Assembly (NCBI RefSeq): GCF_026151205.1
Contig: NC_087072.1
Location: 17,623,669 to 17,687,668, forward strand
Length of the DNA stretch: 64,000 nt
Source of the DNA: Bolinopsis microptera
Taxonomy: Eukaryota; Ctenophora; Tentaculata; Lobata; Bolinopsidae
Direction of reading: 5' to 3'
Each line of letters opens with the position of its first letter. Position 1 is the first letter of the stretch. A program made the translations under genes and the position numbers. This document shows positions 22,711-37,700 of this stretch, piece by piece. The notes beneath the pieces are model-generated. The model had not been told where the DNA came from. It searched no databases and saw only the letters and a list, made by a program, of their open reading frames with translations.

Positions 22711-25700
22711 GTACTTACAGCTCGTGTTATCATTATAGGTGAAAATGTTAATTATCATTAGACATTCTTATCTGTATAGCATTTTAAAGCATTATTTCAT
22801 TGTTTTTATAACCCTAACTGAACTAGGTTGAAAAGGATCCCAGCCCTATTAAAGGATTTACTTGTGTCAGGGTAATAATATGTGAACATTGTACTGCTGC
22901 GTGAGGGGTCTTGCTGTGAAATGTGTCCATCTCACTGACGCCACTTGACACAAAGTATTGTCGTTATACCAGTCGTTATTACTCAATTATTGAATCTGGC
23001 AGAGTTCATTAACTGAACCACGAGCGGTTGGAGGTTGCCACACATTTCAGAGCACGTCCCTCACTTCAATAACCTATTATACCTGTTATTAAGAAGCTGA
23101 CATGGAATTGATTGATTCCTGCCTTGAAGTGTCCCAACTGTCAAAATTGACTTGCAACAATTCAAACGTTGACAAAGCAGAGATTCTTTATTGATCAAAG
23201 TAACGATTAACATTGAATAATTCAGTATTATAATATGTAATGTGTATCAAGACGTTGGGGACAGTTCACAATGTTAAGTGCCATAAATATTAGTTGTTAG
23301 CTGGTTGCTATGGTGACCTCCATAAGAGTGTTTGAAATAAGTTTTAGGACTTCTCATACTGTAACTATTATAGTTGTGGGGGTTGATGTTACCGATATCA
23401 GAAACATGGAAATAGTAAGAATTAAGCTGTTAGGTGGCCCTAAAACTGTGTCCATATCTTGATTTGGTAAAATAATGATTTTTAAACATGAATAGTGTAA
23501 GTTACATTTAAATTTAATCAGTAATGCATAAATCCATTTATCCTAATACAAGTAAATAGTTTTAAAATCAGTTCAATGTAATCGCTGAATCTAGAAATTT
23601 CTCCCCGCTATTTTGGATTCGTTGCTCTGTAAGCACCTACTTATTTCCCAGTTCATTTAGTTTAAAGATGTAGTGAAATTTGAGCCGGTGTATGCTGAAC
23701 ATGTAATTCAATAACACTTCAAAAGTTCATGTTTTATTAGGGGGAGTCAGTAACCTTCCTACTCATTAACATGTACCTTCTAGGAATGAGATCCCTGTAA
23801 ACATAGTGCATCCTGCATGAAGTTAGGAATATCTGTATGGACATTGATATCCATGTTAAATGTTTTATAATCAAGTAATTTTAGTATGATTATTGTATAA
23901 TTGTAACTGATTTCATATTTTGTAATTCTATGTTGGGAGATGTACAGATTTATAACTTATGAGTTTGTGACCCAATTAACTCACGAGTAGACTAGAAATG
24001 GGGGCGACCTATGTGAGTCCTATATTATTTACATTGTAAGGAACTATAAAACCTGACTGACAGTAAGAGGATGGTATTATGTACCTTTGCGTCATAACGT
24101 ACTTCATAAAGTGTAATAATACCCTACTCGATCAGGGATCTGATAGCGATGTCCAGCACCACGATACAGTTGGAGGGAGGCGACTCATCTGAGTACGACA
24201 GAACAGGTACTTGTTGTTTCACTCAATCCACACTTTCAATCAAATCTCATACTATACTTATTAAACTGCAATTTAGGTCAATGAAAAATCGATCAGGTTT
24301 CAATTAAAAGCTGAGCGAGCATTCACTAGTTTAATGATCAGACCTCCACGATATAATAAGCTCTGTAATAAGTACCCCGAGTTAACGCGACCTCCATCAA
24401 TGGTATCCGTTAGTTGAATTATCCAGATAACCCACATATTATTCTGACTTGGTAACCATGACAACGCCTCACTGCAGTGGGATCCTGCACTGCAGTGGAC
24501 ACAGTGACAGAGTCTATACAAGGATCAGGAGTGTTCACAGACTCCGTCAGGTTACCTGATATAAACACTGGTCCTGTGACGGGTCAGAACTACACTCCTA
24601 TGGAGGGAGCTCATCCTCCTCGTGCTGAGGGACAGGTTCGTTACTTCGCACTTGTTTTGTTTAGTTGCACGTGAAAAGTGATCTAATGGCCACGAACCTC
24701 AACCTCAAAACCTCCCAAGAAGCGTTCAAGTTAAACGGTTTAAACAATTTAAACAGTTCAAACAGAGCTTACTCTTTCTGTAAAGTGGTCCACAACTAGT
24801 GGCTACTTCCATGCTTTTAGCAGGTTACTACCCTTCTAATTTAAACTAGATTAAAACATCTACCAAACCAGCAGTGCTAAACTAACCTCCCCCCGCAGAC
24901 AGACGGTGCTCTCACGGCAGACATACCAGGAGGTGACACGACCATGTTCTCCTCCTCCCCTGGTGGTGTCAGCGCTCCTCCTCCCCCCACTATCCTACCT
25001 GATATCTTCTCCTCCTCTATTACCGACATGTTACCTGATTCTCAGAGCGACATTGCTAGTCCTCACGTCTGGCAGCGGCTTTACAACCGCCGGTAAGTGT
25101 CCACAACCCGTACTGTCACAACACATAAACCCCTCATAAACCCCTCATGAACCTCACCAGAACAGACTGACTTCACAGTAATTTGCTGAGCAGGCTGATT
25201 GTGCTCGTCAAGTAGAATAGTTTTCTTCAGAACAGATTTTGTGTCACTGTGAGATCACAAATAACACATGTTTGATCCTCATTGGTTGATTACACACGCG
25301 ACCTGGTTGCCATGACAACACATTTCAGCAATAAAGTGAGAGACCACCCCTCCAGCACTCCTTCCCCCACTCCAGACGACACTTTTAACGAGGATTTTCC
25401 TGACATCTCAATCTCAAAACAGGACAGGTTAAAAATAAACCCGCCTTCAAAGGATAATTTATCTAACAAAAATCAGACTTACTAACAACAAAATAGTAAC
25501 GATAGTAAGCGCGCCATTTATCTTGTGCAATTAGGGCAAAGTGTAGCATGTTAATGGCTGTGTTTAGTGCTAATAGCTAAGTCGTTAAATGGAAGTAATC
25601 ACTAAATGAGAATGACTAACAGGAAGGTGTTGTTGGGTTCTGTGGGTGGTATGGACGGGTTCAGAGAGTTTCTGAGCAGGACAGCCGGCGAGCATCTCCT

Positions 25701-28700
25701 AAATCTGTGGCTGGATATCACTCAGGTAGCCAACTAGTTCCTCACGTGTGATTTACTGTTCTTAATGTTCTTGATTTTCTGTTTGTGGTAGAATTTAGCT
25801 CAGTGTGTTTTATTGTTCGTGGTAGAATTTAGCTTTAGTTTGACCTCCTTAAAATTTGGAATAAGTTCCAAAATAATATCGCATTGTTTTGTAGCTCTCT
25901 TTTAAGAAATTTATATTTTCTGTTCTCCTCTCATACAAAATACTCCTGCTATTAATTCCCTGGACCACATCAACTAAGTGTCATGTTGTAAGATTAGTTG
26001 AGATGAAGTGTTTCTATAACAAGGCATCATGGGGTGGGTAGTTAATAGCTCGACATACTGTGAAATGTGTATAGCCCCAGATTAACAGATTAACCCATTG
26101 CTTATAATAACTCAAGTTTCAAGACCTCGTATGATTATGGGAAATTGGCGCGAGTTTTAGACATCTACAATTACCTCATATTTTACCACGTAATGGTACA
26201 TTATATATTAATTGTTAGTATTACCACATGTAATTTTCAGATGGAGGCTGCGTTTGAGAAGATGGAAGAGAAAGAGCTGAAAGTTGATATGATACGAGAT
26301 CTGCAAGACAAGTACCGAACCAGACTCTCCTCTTCTGCCAAGGTTACATTTGATTTTAGTCAGGACTGTATTTCTTACACCCCAATCAAGTGTAGCCTGA
26401 TCGTCTAATGTTTTAAAACTTCGAATTGTGATTTGGAATGATCATTTGATTTAGCTCTGTAAAGTCCGGAGCCTTATTTGAGCATTAAGGAACTTTATTC
26501 GATTGAAGGACGGTGTACTAGTGGACAGTATTTAATTGTTGTAGTGAGTAGAGGGAACTTTCTAGAACATTGTAGAATTCTACATATTCTGTAAACTTGG
26601 CACGCTTTTACAGGGGCTAAGAAGGAAACTCTAATTTGGAGTATTGATAGCTTTGTAAGCTAAAAGTAGAACGCTGTGTAGTTTGAATTAAAGTTATTCA
26701 ATGTACTCGCTCCATGTTCTTACATGTCAAACGATACATATAAAGCAAGCAAGCTATTTAAAAAGCCTCCAGTTCACATCCAAGTTTTAAAATAACATCA
26801 ATAATGCTTACTTAATAATGCTTACTGACACAAACTTTATGTGGTCGACTTTAATCAATATGATAAATGTGCTTAATGTAAGTATTGATCTGCTCGAGTT
26901 GTTTGGTAAACTAGCTATTTATCATACAAATCAACCCAAAACCTTATCTTACTTAACCTACTTTTTATTTGACAGGAGAGGCTGTTCAAAAGAGAGTTCA
27001 CATCGCTAAACAAGCTGAAATGTCAAGTTCTAAGAAAGTTGCAATTCTATTGGCTTCCCAGATACTTCCAAATGAAGTTACAAAACTGCAGGTATCTAGT
27101 CTCCATAACCAGGCAGCCATTATACAGCCATTATATAGCCATTATATAGCCATTAACCAGGCAGCGTGGCACAGGATCTGACTTCTTTAATTGCAAACCT
27201 CGAGCAGAGTTAAAGCGAGCAGACGACTCGTATCCTACGACTTACTTTAATTCTAGTTTGCTTTGGAAATTACTTCGCCAGAGTATATCATGTCTGCTTT
27301 AGATTACTTATGACTGGGATTCTCATAAATTTTCCTCTTTCCTTGCGAATGGATAGTTTGTTGGTTGAGTACTAGATTTACCAAACTTTATAGCTAAATG
27401 CATATTAATGCAAAAAGTTTACTCTAATACTGCCCTACCACATATCATAAAGATGTTCACTGTTTCGAACATAAACGCAAAGAGAACCTCAGTTCTTCGT
27501 AGTACCATTCAACAATTTGCATTAGCCCTATGCTATTATATAAGGAAACGACTTGCCAACAAGACAAATTCTTAAATTCAGTCAAGTGTACAGTCAACAA
27601 GCATTTGCTAATACTGAACAAGCACTTGAGTCGAATGACCAGAACTAGAACGATTCAAATGTTGTTCTTTTAGGCAATTACATGATTTGGCACATCACAC
27701 GTTGATACCGATGAGCAAAAAACGTTTACCTCAAAACGAAATGTGACTACCTCCGAGCTTTTTTACAATGCTACACGCCACCGCGCAATTTCACTGCCAT
27801 TTACCTGATAAAATATCTGACATGCGTGTTCTTAATTATGTAAAGATTTTAAGGTGTTAGTGCCGAGTACTGCCTCCGGGTAGTGCTCCTCAATAAATCA
27901 ATCAAATTGCAAGTAATTTGTATAATTATTAATTGGGCAATTTGGTAATCTAGCTAGGCACACTTGGGGCACAAAATTGTTTTTCCTGGGGCACAGTTGG
28001 GGCAAAAAGTTACTTGGGGCACACTTGGGGCAGATGCAGTTGGGGCTCACTTGGGGCACAGTTGAGGCATAAAAATGACCTGAAGCACAGTTTTAGTAAA
28101 CTAAACACACTTGGGGCACACTTGGGGCACACTTGGGGCAGATACAGTTGGGGACCAGCTTGGGCACACTTGGGACAAAAATGACTAAGGTAAACAATCT
28201 TCTGGTGTAATAATAAGTAACAATGTATACGTAATTTTTAACTTAATTAAAATTAACCTAATTCCTGAATACATTAAAGACTAAAGTTAATAAAATTATA
28301 CATTCAACTATTCAGGATAATACTCTTCTCATAAGTTTAGGGATTTCGCTATTAAAGGCTCTTCTCACAGATGAGTCCGATCGGGTGAGGTTATGACGCT
28401 TTCGCCACATGAACTCACAGAGGGCTATCTCTAGGGCTTCAGAGTCTGCACGGGTCCTTCCATGGCCACGGAGCATGTGTTTCTTTGCGTGAAACCACAT
28501 CCCTTCACATGTGTTGGTGTGGACGCCAGTGAGGGGGTCAACGAAGCCTCTCGAATGGTTGACCACTAGAAGTACAAATCCATGCCGTGGAAGAGCACTG
28601 TAACCTTTCCACTTGTCAGTCAAGATGGTGGTTCCTGGGGCAACGTAGAGCTTTATCAAGCGAAGGAGAGTGTGGTGGTCCCTCCGGTTGTTAGGACATT

Positions 28701-31700
28701 CCACTAGAAAACACTCGTCTGTAGTCCTACAAAATCCCCCATGTATCCATTTACCAACAACTCTTCTTCCTCGGTTGTATTTTCTCTTTCCAATTTCGAT
28801 TCATCGATCTCGATAATATGGCCGGGTCCACCAATTTTTCTGTGAGCTCCGTCCTCCAGGATGTCTTCAGCCATGCACTGACGAAGGGCATTGAAAAGGG
28901 ATCGGACTGTTTTCGTGTTCATGGACAGTAGTCGGGCGGCATCCAGGACACTGATGCTGTTGCAGAACATCCAGAGGAGGTGCAGGAAATTGCAGAGGGA
29001 TATCTTGCGTATAAATGTATGATTTTATTAATGTTTTAGTTGTTTAATGTATTGGTATTCAGGAATTAGGTTATTTTTAATTAAGTTAAAAATTACGTTT
29101 ACGTTGTTACTTATTATTACACCAGAAGATTGTTTACCTTAGTCATTTGTGCCCCAAGTGTGCCCCAAGTGTTCCCCAACTGCATCTGCCCCAAGTGTGC
29201 CCCAAGTAACTTTATGCCCCAACTCAGGGAATATAATTTTGTGCCCCAACTGTGCCCCAACTCAGGGAATATAATTTTGTGCCCCAACTGTGCCCCAACT
29301 GTGCCCCAAGTGTGCCTAGCTAGATTACCAAATTGCCATTTATTGCTAAGATTATAATTCCTGACAGGGAAAACGGTAAGCTAAAGTTGGATTTAGATGA
29401 AGAGCAGTTGAAGTTACCTTTCCTGCCTACAGTACTGGTATCCAGATCTTATCCTCTGCAACTCAGCAATCTCACTACCGTGGTTTGTACTCTTAACTAA
29501 AGTTGCTAAAGATGTTGACTGATTAGTAACCGCAACACAATGTTTTGTCAATCTCGTAGCTGACTTTAAAAAATTTGAAAACGTCTCCTAATGGTAACTT
29601 TTAAAATATGGTGGTAGCCATGGTAACCACTAAAATATGCCATGGCAACTAAACTTCCTACCCTCTGACTCGTGTGTTTCAGATAAACGACACAGTGAAC
29701 TGGGTTGAGATGTTTAAGGAACACGACCAAAGAATTATCAGTGGGAAACTTAGGAACGTGTCCGCTTCTATTGTCAGGTACCTCCCCCTTATCTTACAGA
29801 GCACTGTAACTACAATAACTAGGGTGATTACTATTAACCAAAATTTCATGTGTTGAAAATAGTTTACTGAACATGAAGGGTTAGGCTCGCGTGTAGGAAT
29901 AACAAGAAATTAAATCATAGAACTGTTTGTTAAGTTATTATGACTTTACCTTATTTATTTATAACTATAATTTGTCACGGCTCATAACATATTTCTTAAG
30001 CTTCTGTGACTTTTATTTATTTATTATTAACTATGATATATAGGTAATAATTTATTACAGCTCAAAGAAAGATCACTTTATATTTGGAATACGGAGTGAT
30101 AAAAATGCTGGAGGACCCTTCAAAGGCTGGCTGGCTAGGTGATTTAATAACACTAATTGTAATCCACATTAATAAAAGTCGCGTGATTTTTAATTCTGGA
30201 AATTGTCGACTCGCAAATTTTCCCAATGAACATTACATAGTAGTTATAGTTTTGTCTGATAAAGTTTGCATCTTAAACCTCTGGAAATAACACAATCTTC
30301 TCATTTCTGTTTATATCGATTGACAAACAGGTCAAATAGTCTTGATCTCAGACACAAACACAATACTAGTATACCACTATATTTTGCACTTCAAGTGACC
30401 CAGAACCCTAAAAAGAGAACACTAAAAAGAGAATCCTGCCAGGCACGGTAACACAGAGATGATAAACATACTGTCGTTCTGTGAGGAGGTAACTCAGTAC
30501 AGAGTGATGGAGGAGCGCAAGGCTGACAGGGGTATCCTGAAGAGGGCTGGCTGGAGGATATGGCACAACTTCATGGCACCTGGTAAGTACAAGATGCATT
30601 ATCATCTTAATATGTGAGATGTCTTTAAATATTATTTTTTAGAGTGAACTGAAATGGAATCAACGTGTTAAGATATCTTCAATCTCACATAATGGTTGAT
30701 ATTACTTTCAATGAAGCTAAGTTCCATAACCCGTTATTCAGGTGCCCCACATTCAGTAGGGTTAGGACCAGCAGTAACTACAGATATCAGGATAGCACTC
30801 CTCACCACTAAACCCTTTATTCAGGTGCCTCACATTCAGTAGGGTTAGGACCAGCAGTTACTACAGATATCAGGATAGCACTCATCACCACTAAACCCTT
30901 TATTCAGGTGCCCCACATTCAGTAGGGTTAGGACCAGCAGTAACTACAGATATCAGGATAGCACTCCTCACCACTAAAGACTATGTTTCTTACAGTGTAT
31001 TTGATATTGCTAAAGGTTGGACTTTATCTTTATAATTCTTCTATCATATTATTCTCTTTATCGTAATTAGAGTTTATCATAATATATATTGATTTTGATT
31101 CAATTGTTGAACACTTCCTCTAGAACCTATATTAAAATTTGCACATCACCCCTAGACATTACCTAGACTTAATTCACCAGGAAACGTAACCTTGTTCCTA
31201 AAGCGAGCTTGGAAGGAGTATATCCAGGAGGACTACGAGGTTTACTTGGAGTCCAGACCTGACATCATGGAACAGATAAAACAACTGACGGAAACTAGGA
31301 TACGCCAGATGCAGGGCCAGAGGACTAACCAGTAAGTCTTTAAATTTGCATCCTATAAATTTATTTTGTTTGTCAGATTGATTTTATTTTTTGCAAGTTA
31401 TTGAGATATTTTAACTGTGAAGTGTGACCGGATCGTTTTCTCATGATTTTAAACTAATTATATGGCAATTCAGACACAGGCGAAGGTACAGAACTCACAA
31501 GCACAAGAAAGGAGGGAAAAAGAAGAAGATCCACACAGTGTTTGACAGTGAGAGTGAGGAGGAGCTGGAGGAGGAGGACTATACCAACATGCAAATACCT
31601 GTTCTTGAAGACGCGCTAACTAACAGACCGTGAGTTTAATTATCGTTGTTATTATGCAAATTAATATTTAGAAAACTGGTCATCAGGTTAAGAAGCGATT

Positions 31701-34700
31701 AAAACACGTCACAGAAATGTATCGTCTAAACCAAATGAAGAAAATCTAAATTTTTGTCAATTGTATCTTCTGTCGTCTTCTTCTCAGTTGCAGAACCAGT
31801 CCACTGCAGTCTCCACCACTGATACCATGGTGTCGGGTAGTCCTAGAGAGGTGAGCAGTTCAGGGATGCCAGCATTGCATACGTAGGACTGTCCCAGCTC
31901 AGAGAGCTGGTCAACAACGCCCATGATGGTGTCAATGAATCCTTGAAGAGCTGCTGAGTCTTTAGTCACAAGGGAAGAGGAGAGGATTCCACTACCACAG
32001 ATGAACTTTTGAGCCATTTCCACAGCTCCATCGAGACTATCAGGAACTTCCAAGAGATCCATCAGTTCTTGTAAACGGGAACTGCAGATCAGTCCCTTCA
32101 TGTAGTCTTTAAGCAGTCTGCCGACTAAGATCCTCACAGTCTTCATGAAAGCTCCAATAGATTGCAGGTTTCTCTCTGGGCTGATCTCCATATCTCTCTT
32201 CTCAATAGAAAAGATTCCACAGATGGCACTCTGTGCCATTTCGACAGCTCCATCTAAAGCCTCAGGGAAACCAAGAATATCGAGTAGATCCTGAAGTTTG
32301 GTGGTGCACAACTTGTCGTGGCTCCAAGACTTGAGAGTGTCCCAGATGTCTCCAAACACGCTTCCGTAAGCTTGGAGGGCTGCTGAGTGGACGTCTCTTT
32401 TGACCAGGGCATCAGATTCTCCACAGAGTTTGTTCTGGACGTACGCTATGGCACTGTCTAGTCTGTCGTCGACTCCAAGGATGTCCATGAGCTCTTGAAT
32501 CTTGGCACCGCAGACAAATTTTGTTCCATATTCTTTCAGCTGGTTGTAGATCCTCTTGACTGTGACAATGAAGGAATCTTCCAAGATAAAGTCGACTTCT
32601 GAACTTCGTTTTTGAACAGAGAAGAATCCACAAATTTTATTCTGTGCCATTTCGACGGCTCCATCTAAAGCTTCAGGGAAACCAAGAAGGTCAAGGAGGT
32701 CTTGAAGTTTGGTGGTGCACAGCTTGTCGTGACTGTAGGACTTGATCTTTTCCCAGACATCGCTCCAGACTACAGCGTAAGCTTCGAGGGCTTCCAGATG
32801 AGAACTGCTTTGAAGACCTTCAGATTCAGAGCAAAGTTTCTCTTGTACATACTTGACGGCAGGGGCAAGTCGTTTGTCCAGTCCTAGGAGGTCAAGAAGA
32901 TCATTTAGTTTGGCACTGCAGACAAAATCTTTACCCTTTCCTTTCAGTTCGCTGTAGATCCTCTTGATGGCATCCACGAAAGATTTCTCCAAGATCAGGT
33001 CGACTTCTGAGCTTCTCTTTACCACATCAGAACTTCCGCAAATCCATCCTTGAACCATGTTCACGGCTCCATCAAGTCTGTCATCGACTCCAAAGAGGTC
33101 CAGAAGATCATGAAGACTGGATCCACAGATGAGGTCTTTTCCGTAGGCTTTAGCAAGAGCGTAGATCCTCTTAACTTCATCAGTGAAGCCCTGGAGAGCA
33201 GCATCATGAAGGTGAGGGTTGAACATTAGGGCTTCAGGCTCGTCACAAAGCCATTGCTGGGCAAGTTCCACAGCTCCATCAAGTTTTTCAGGAAGTCCTA
33301 ATATGTCAAGTAGTTCCTGGAGCTTGGCACTGCAGACAAAGTCAGAGCCTCGTTCCACAAACTGGTCGTAGATCTTCCTAACAGTAGCGAGGAAGTCAGC
33401 GATTGACTCGAGCTCCTGCTGGTGAGTCAGAGAGACAGGTTTAGCCGTGGAGACGGCAAAGAGTGCCAAAAGAGTCAGGAACAGCTTCATCTCTAAAGTT
33501 GTTGTTCAGTACTGGTTGAAAGTGGGATGAGCAGAGCAGTTTGTCAGGGGGTTATATACTGACCTATCATTGGAACAGCTGCTGTCTTTAGTATTTGATA
33601 AGGGCGGTATAACAATGAAAATCCTTTGCTCTCAAGGTTTCCAAGGCTTCAAAGAATTGCATTGTCTCCATTCATAAGGACACCTGTCCTAGTAGGTCAC
33701 CATTTGTTTAAAATCAAAACTGATTTAAAATAATGCCGTTTAATTTGATTAAACTGTTTTGTGGCAGATGTCAGGCCAGCTAATTTGCAATTATATTGAA
33801 CTCCACCTATAGTTCTTTGTAAGCCTTGACAGCAAAGGATTGTTATTGGAGAATTGGGTAAATATATGTCTTTAGTTTATACAGGATGGAGATGGAAGGT
33901 ATCTTATCAGTACTCTTATCTTGATAAAATAAACTCGAACTCCAGGTCTCCAAAAACCGTAAACATTATACCATCTAAGATGAAGATGGAAGGGTAAGAA
34001 CTATCACCATTATTGATGTTTATGTTTGAAAAGCCGCGTCTAAATCAAGCCTAAAGTAGTTTTCTTCTTAAAAATTTGATGTTTAAAGAAAGTACCCAAC
34101 TCGTAAAATTTGTTTCTCGTATGCTTTGTAAAAAACTGTCTTTATAAGAAAAAAAAACTGTCCCTGTTTATTTCTTTGAAGCCTAGCAAACCACTATTAT
34201 CTACTGCACTGTACATAAACAGCAATTTAATAACAGGTCAGACAAGACTCCTCACTCTCGGGTACAGCTAACAGCACTGCTCAAAAAGCAGTTTTTAAAA
34301 TATTTAAAATATTTCCTGGGCCCATTCAGATGGATTCAACACTTGATCCCTACTTCCCGGCACGATCCAGCAAACTTTCTATCCATTAAAAGCACAGAGG
34401 GATCAAGAGAGATCAAGAGGAATGGGGCACTTTTTAACAACACAGTCTGGTACCATGCACAAATAATTTCTCCAACCAAGTCAGGACGTTCTGACGATTT
34501 TCTGTTCATCAAAGCTTTCTTGGGTACCTTACGAGACATATTTAAATGGTACGAAAGTCGGTGGTTTTTGGAAAAAAACACCATATTTTCGGACTACCAA
34601 ACTTTAGGTCAACATCATTATTTTACCAAAATTATTTTTTACGTATTTTCCTTACTCATGACTTTATCGATTTACTAATTACTATCAACTGATCAATATG

Positions 34701-37700
34701 GTAAGTTATTAATACGATTTATCAAACTATTAATTAACACTACTATTCGATCATGAATTGCTTTAAAAATGATTTTGGACACGTTCCATTAAAAATAAGC
34801 ATGCTCTGTCACTACTTTATTGGCCACGGCAGTGAAATTTCGGGAGTAGTGGAAGATAACTAAACAGACACTGTCGGTCTCCTATACCTTCTGGAGGATT
34901 ATAAGTTATATATTAAGTTGAGGCTAACTTTTAAAGGCTCCGGAGAAATTGTTTACAAGATGAAACAGCTGATCAGAGGAGAGAAGATCTTTGTATTTAA
35001 TCTTCTCGAACATTGGGTTTCATTTTTGTAAAATAAGGAAATGAAAAAATCCCCAAATACCATAATTTAATTTGGGGTGTGAAATGTGGCGGTTTTCAGA
35101 AAAAATTCCCATATTTTCGTTCCCAAATCATTTAGGTCACCGGAATTATGTCGAACATAAATATGTCCCGTAAGGTAATTTAGCTTTCAGTATCTCAATC
35201 TTGTCTTGGGCCATCCACGATTCCACAGTTAGTAGAGGCTCTTACGGGCATTGTCTGCTCGATACGTTAGGGACCCCAGATACACCTTACTAGACGTATT
35301 TTTGACCGTAGAATCGATTGAAAGTGGTTTCAAGATGATTGGACTGATTGTTCTGGGGTAAAATCGCAAAAAACCGATTTTTGGGCCAAAAATAGGCCAA
35401 AAAACCATGTTTTTTGATATTTTGAGCAAGTTAATTTTGTTGGCATGTCGGCAAAACTTGCATAAAGATAGCTAAAAGACAGCCGCACAAGATTGTATAA
35501 AAATAAAACAAATCCCTCTATTTGTTCTGAGGTAAAAATCCAAAAAAGTGGTAAAAATTTTGACTTTTTTGCTTTAAGTTTGAATAATTTTTTGCAGTTG
35601 TATTAAATCAACCCAAAAATAGTCACATCGTGTTTGCCTAAATTTTTCCTTTCCGAGAAGTACCCACTTCATATACTTAATCGAAGTTTGAATATTGTCA
35701 CTCCGCAAGCGTTTTTGCCAAATTTTCGACGCGCACTACGCGCAAAAGCATTTAGTTGTTATCAATTGGCACCCGCGCGTTCATCATAAATTTCAAACAG
35801 CTATAACTCAGCGAGATTATGTCCGTTCTAGCTCATATTTTCACACTAAATAGAAAATAATGTGATCTTATTGCTGACAAAATATGGATATAATTACTTT
35901 ATTTGCCTTAGAGTAATAGACTGTCAAAGTTTAAAACGCGCATTGGTATAGCACGTGACTAATAAGGCCAAATTTATACTTCTTAACATATTATCGATCC
36001 TTAGACATCATACTATTGTGTCCAATTAGCGGTTAGGTCTCTAAACTCGTAGCAGAAAACACGTCTTTTTGCCCGTAAGAGCCTCTACTAAGTGTACTTT
36101 TTAATTGGTCATTGAAGAAAAATTCAGTAAAAACAGTAAAATTTGGGTCGTGGAAAGCTGAAATCTGAAATTTTTATGATTTTCCTTTCACCAAAGCTTT
36201 CTCCGGATAGTCATCCTCCAGTACCTAGATTGCGACTTGTGTTACTCACACTGACCTCATCGATTGGTTACTGGTAAAAAATGCAGCCAAAATTGTGAAT
36301 TTTCGGTCAAGGAAACGGCAGAAAAGCTTCTACCTTACTCGGGATTATTATAACCGGGATAAAGTGGTGGGTTTTGGAAGATTCCGACATATTTTTCCCG
36401 GTCAAAAATTTTACCAGTCATAAAAAAACCCGCCGACTCAGATTATGGGGTTCCAAGGGGGTGGTGATCATCATATTTTACCTGAAGTCTCATATGTGCT
36501 AGAGAAGACTTTTGAAGCAGTGGATGGAGGGCTGTAACTTTATTGGCGGTTGCTACCATAATTTCGTTATAAAAATCACAATTTGGTTGTAGAAATCAGA
36601 TTTCAGGGTGGACCGTGATTCTCACTTCTCTTGCCCATGAGTGAATCGTAGAGAAGAGAGGGGACATTAGCGATAATGAGAATGAGAATACGCTTTAATG
36701 AAGATTTGACTTATTATTGCTATAGATTTATTTTCCTTTAAATAGACGTGTCTTTTTTTCTATTTCTGAGTAATATCAGTAACTGTAAATTGAAATAACT
36801 TCTTTAACAAGTAACAAAAACAGAAATTTCGGTTGAAAATTTGTTGACCTCTGAAAAAAAACTTGAAAGGTCGGCCACCGGTAAATACATGACCGGGATA
36901 ATTTGGCGGGTTTTGGGAAAGTCCGCCATATTTTTCCCGGTCATTAATTTTCCCAGTCATAAATTAACCCGCTATAATATTCCCGAGTAAGGTATTAAAA
37001 AATGACTCCTTCTATTCTGATGATACCTTGAAATTTCAACCTCACATATTATGTCGTCCAACAGTACATTTGTGCTCACTTTATTAATTGTCCGCTTTTC
37101 TTATAGAAGGAAGTGTGAGTCGAGGTTTTTTTTTCATATAAAATTTGAGTCAGTATATCAATATGGCTTAGTGAATAGCGGTAGAACACATTCGATTCGA
37201 GAGAAATATTGGAGGATTGGAAAAGATTGCTTGAAAGATTACTCGTGTCAGGAAGTGATGATGAGCTGGAAGTGGAAGGCACTAACATAGTGATGGTAGA
37301 AGATGAGTGGTCGATTAAATAAGACTTATTCGATTAACTTAACGAGGTGAAAGATATGGCTGCGTGCAATAAATGTTGGGACAATTCTTATTATGGGCAC
37401 AGATTACCACATTCTCGCATTAAGGTATTTAATCTTTTAAATCATTTTTGTTGGTATGATCCTGTTAAATAATATGTTATCGCAAAGTTTTATTTTCAAC
37501 TTTAATTTAGTTAAAATGTGTCATACAGTGGATACTGGATATTATGTTTAAAGACATACTTATTCAATTCGTCACAATATGATTTAGAGAAGCTCTATTC
37601 TAAGGATATATTTAAACTAGAGTATGTTTAAGTTCAGTTTTGACAGATAAAACTGGTGGTTTGATTTTCTCGGTATTATGTTTTATTTAAATCTTATTAT

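Noticed and set aside
29130-29357. Cys/Pro-rich frame resembling a small Cys-rich peptide
   Set aside because: It is the right terminal array of the Merlin element; no signal peptide or start context.
30352-30447. Open stretch encoding HKHNTSIPLYFALQVTQNP as an RGS22-like exon
   Set aside because: Phase fits, but the following donor would leave a 12-bp or shorter gap to the real exon 16, and the frame then stops; skipping it gives a continuous RGS-like fold.
37051-37320. Small acidic protein or exon
   Set aside because: No splice-compatible partner, no start context and no family match.
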